Assembly: GCA_964440345.1 (NCBI GenBank)
Contig: CAYTSA010000052.1
Span: forward strand, 1-25,663
Length of the DNA: 25,663 nucleotides
Direction of reading: 5' to 3'
Source: CAYTSA01 sp964440345
Lineage (GTDB): Bacteria; Desulfobacterota; Desulfovibrionia; Desulfovibrionales; Desulfovibrionaceae
In this document: positions 24,484-25,663 of the stretch, one piece after another
Numbering within the stretch: position 1 is the stretch's first letter
Layout: each line of letters starts with the position of its first letter
Made by a program: the position numbers and the translations under genes
The notes under the pieces: model-generated
The model's database searches: none
The model's input: the letters and a program-made list of their open reading frames with translations, nothing else
What the model was told of the DNA's origin: nothing

Positions 24484-25545
24484 ATGGGATTCGCAATCAT
24501 CAAAAAAGAGCCGAACATCAATTTTATCGGCGCGCGCAAAATCGCTTTCGGCGTATCCGTCGCCATCATTCTACTGGGCCTGGCCTCACTGCTCGTCAAG
24601 GGCGGACCCCGGTATGGCATCGATTTCGCCGGCGGCGTCATGGTCCAGGTTCAGTTTCCAGAAAGCCAAGAACCCGCGACCATTAAGGAAGCCCTGGCTA
24701 ACGCCGGGCTGCCAGAATACGTGGTCCAGCGGCTGGGCATGGAGGCGGAAAACGAATACCTCATCCGCATCTCTTCTGTTGAAATGGGAGCTGAGGTCAT
24801 CCGATCCTCCATACAGGAAGCCCTGGACGCCAATATGGCGGACTCGGGCTATGAAATCCAGCGGCTGGAAATGGTAGGACCAAAGGTCGGTTCAGACCTG
24901 CGGACTAAAGCCATGGAAGCGCTGTTCTACGCCGTGCTGCTCATTGCCATCTATATCTCCGGCCGGTTTGAGCAGCGCTGGTGGGCGGCCGGCGTCATGG
25001 CTGCGGCCCTGGCTACAGGCATGTACGTGCTGGGCCTGCTCTCATTGCCCATGACTTACCTTACGCTGGCCGCCATGGCCGTGACCCTGGTCCTGTGCTG
25101 GCGGCTGAAGCTGAATTACGCCCTGGGCGCAGTCATTGCTCTTATCCACGACGTGCTCATCACCGTGGGCGTGTTCTCGCTGCTGAACAAGGAGTTCGAC
25201 CTGACCATCGTGGCGGCGTTACTGACCATTATCGGTTACTCCCTCAACGACACCATCATTGTCTTTGACCGTATCCGCGAAAACCTGCGGGCAAAGTTCT
25301 CCAAAGTTTTGGGCGAAACCATCAACAAGTCCATCAATCAGACCCTGTCCCGCACGATGCTGACGTCCGGAACCACGCTGTTGGTCGTTGCATGCCTGTA
25401 CTTTCTGGGCGGCGGCGTTATTCACGATTTCGCTCTGGCTCTGCTCATCGGCGTGGCCGTGGGTACCTATTCGTCCATTTTTGTGGCCAGCCCCATTTTG
25501 TTGGCGTTTCAACCGCGCGAAGAAGTGGAGGAGACTCCGGCGTAG
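24484..25545 (+). CDS. secF: Protein translocase subunit SecF
   Basis: A partner of SecD in the translocon accessory complex, with 353 residues. The first membrane helix is near residues 20-38. The periplasmic domain has GIDFAGGVMVQVQF. Five further helices begin with the region around 140 and include SLNDTIIVFDRIRENL, the SecF signature, and a Gly-rich segment near the end (FLGGGVIHDFALALLIGVAVG). GGAG lies eight bases before the ATG. It is followed directly by the terminator at 25583-25613, so it is the last gene of the yajC-secDF operon. Confidence 0.96.
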   Translation: MGFAIIKKEPNINFIGARKIAFGVSVAIILLGLASLLVKGGPRYGIDFAGGVMVQVQFPESQEPATIKEALANAGLPEYVVQRLGMEAENEYLIRISSVEMGAEVIRSSIQEALDANMADSGYEIQRLEMVGPKVGSDLRTKAMEALFYAVLLIAIYISGRFEQRWWAAGVMAAALATGMYVLGLLSLPMTYLTLAAMAVTLVLCWRLKLNYALGAVIALIHDVLITVGVFSLLNKEFDLTIVAALLTIIGYSLNDTIIVFDRIRENLRAKFSKVLGETINKSINQTLSRTMLTSGTTLLVVACLYFLGGGVIHDFALALLIGVAVGTYSSIFVASPILLAFQPREEVEETPA

Positions 25546-25582
25546 CTTGAGAGTCCGCTCGTTATTCATTGTGTCCTATACG

Positions 25583-25613
25583 CCTCCCTGGTCCAGCCGG
25601 GGAGGTTTTTTTT
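25583..25613 (+). terminator. Intrinsic terminator of the secDF operon
   Basis: CCTCCC (25583-25588) pairs with GGGAGG (25600-25605), followed by eight T residues (25606-25613). It lies 38 bases after the secF stop and is a textbook Rho-independent terminator. Confidence 0.9.
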
Positions 25614-25614
25614 G

Positions 25615-25663
25615 GTGCGCCCGGCAGGGCGCACCCACTTGGAGGTGAAAGTCCTCTACAGGC
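25615..25663 (+). mobile_element. Group II (class C-like) intron, 5' end, cut by the window edge
   Basis: The sequence begins GTGCG, the group II 5' consensus. It folds into a hairpin GTGCGCCC/GGGCGCAC and continues CACTTGGAGGTGAAAGTCCT, wording typical of domain I of bacterial group II introns. It starts one base after the T-run of an intrinsic terminator, the usual target of class C introns. The reverse transcriptase gene would lie beyond the window. Confidence 0.7.

Noticed and set aside
24324..24641. Minus-strand frame across the secD-secF junction
   Set aside because: Shadow of two well-identified genes with no independent support.

Overview
The window looks like chromosomal DNA from a deltaproteobacterial sulfate-reducer type, most likely Desulfovibrionales. 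This is inferred from gene content: a split archaeal-type glutamate synthase with a ferredoxin-like subunit, YajC-SecD-SecF, a CHASE2 adenylate cyclase, a monoheme cytochrome next to a DUF3373-like outer membrane porin, and a cobalamin-binding radical SAM protein. The core genes are GC-rich. A few islands, mainly 9.15-10.5 kb and 16.95-17.2 kb, are clearly AT-richer.

Layout: 0.1-0.85 kb holds two small unknown minus-strand genes, one of them exported. 0.9-1.7 kb is an RsuA/RluB-type pseudouridine synthase on the minus strand. 1.8-5.2 kb is a tight plus-strand lipid A operon: the MsbA flippase, a DUF374 acyltransferase-like protein and an LpxL-like acyltransferase, with stop/start codons overlapping by one base. 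5.4-7.7 kb is the CHASE2 class III cyclase. 7.75-9.14 kb is a minus-strand alpha/beta hydrolase. It is divergent from the remains of a SIR2-HerA antiphage module at 9.3-11.06 kb. That module appears to have lost the 3' half of sir2 and the 5' half of herA in one deletion. Two small minus-strand genes follow, then about 0.7 kb of repeats.

12.3-15.0 kb is a minus-strand group: MarR regulator, cytochrome c, porin. 15.2-16.7 kb is the radical SAM gene. 16.8-17.3 kb is a decay zone: the 3' end of a HEPN-domain gene is cut off by a 210-bp inverted-repeat element. 17.3-18.0 kb is a HAD phosphatase. A good sigma70-like promoter and a foldable 200-nt leader precede the glutamate synthase operon (18.27-22.13 kb), in which the FMN/ferredoxin, four-cluster Fe-S, glutaminase and GXGXG parts are separate proteins. 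A palindromic 109-bp element lies exactly on the stop codon of the last gene. yajC, secD and secF follow and end in a strong intrinsic terminator. Immediately after its T-run is what looks like the 5' end of a group IIC intron, running off the window.

Functionally, the conserved blocks serve envelope biogenesis (lipid A acylation and export, Sec translocation), nitrogen assimilation and respiration or redox chemistry. The accessory material between them is mostly relics: a broken defense module, a broken HEPN toxin-like gene, MITE-like elements, REP-like palindromes and a group II intron. No intact novel system could be demonstrated; the SIR2-HerA relic and its divergent hydrolase are the closest candidates.
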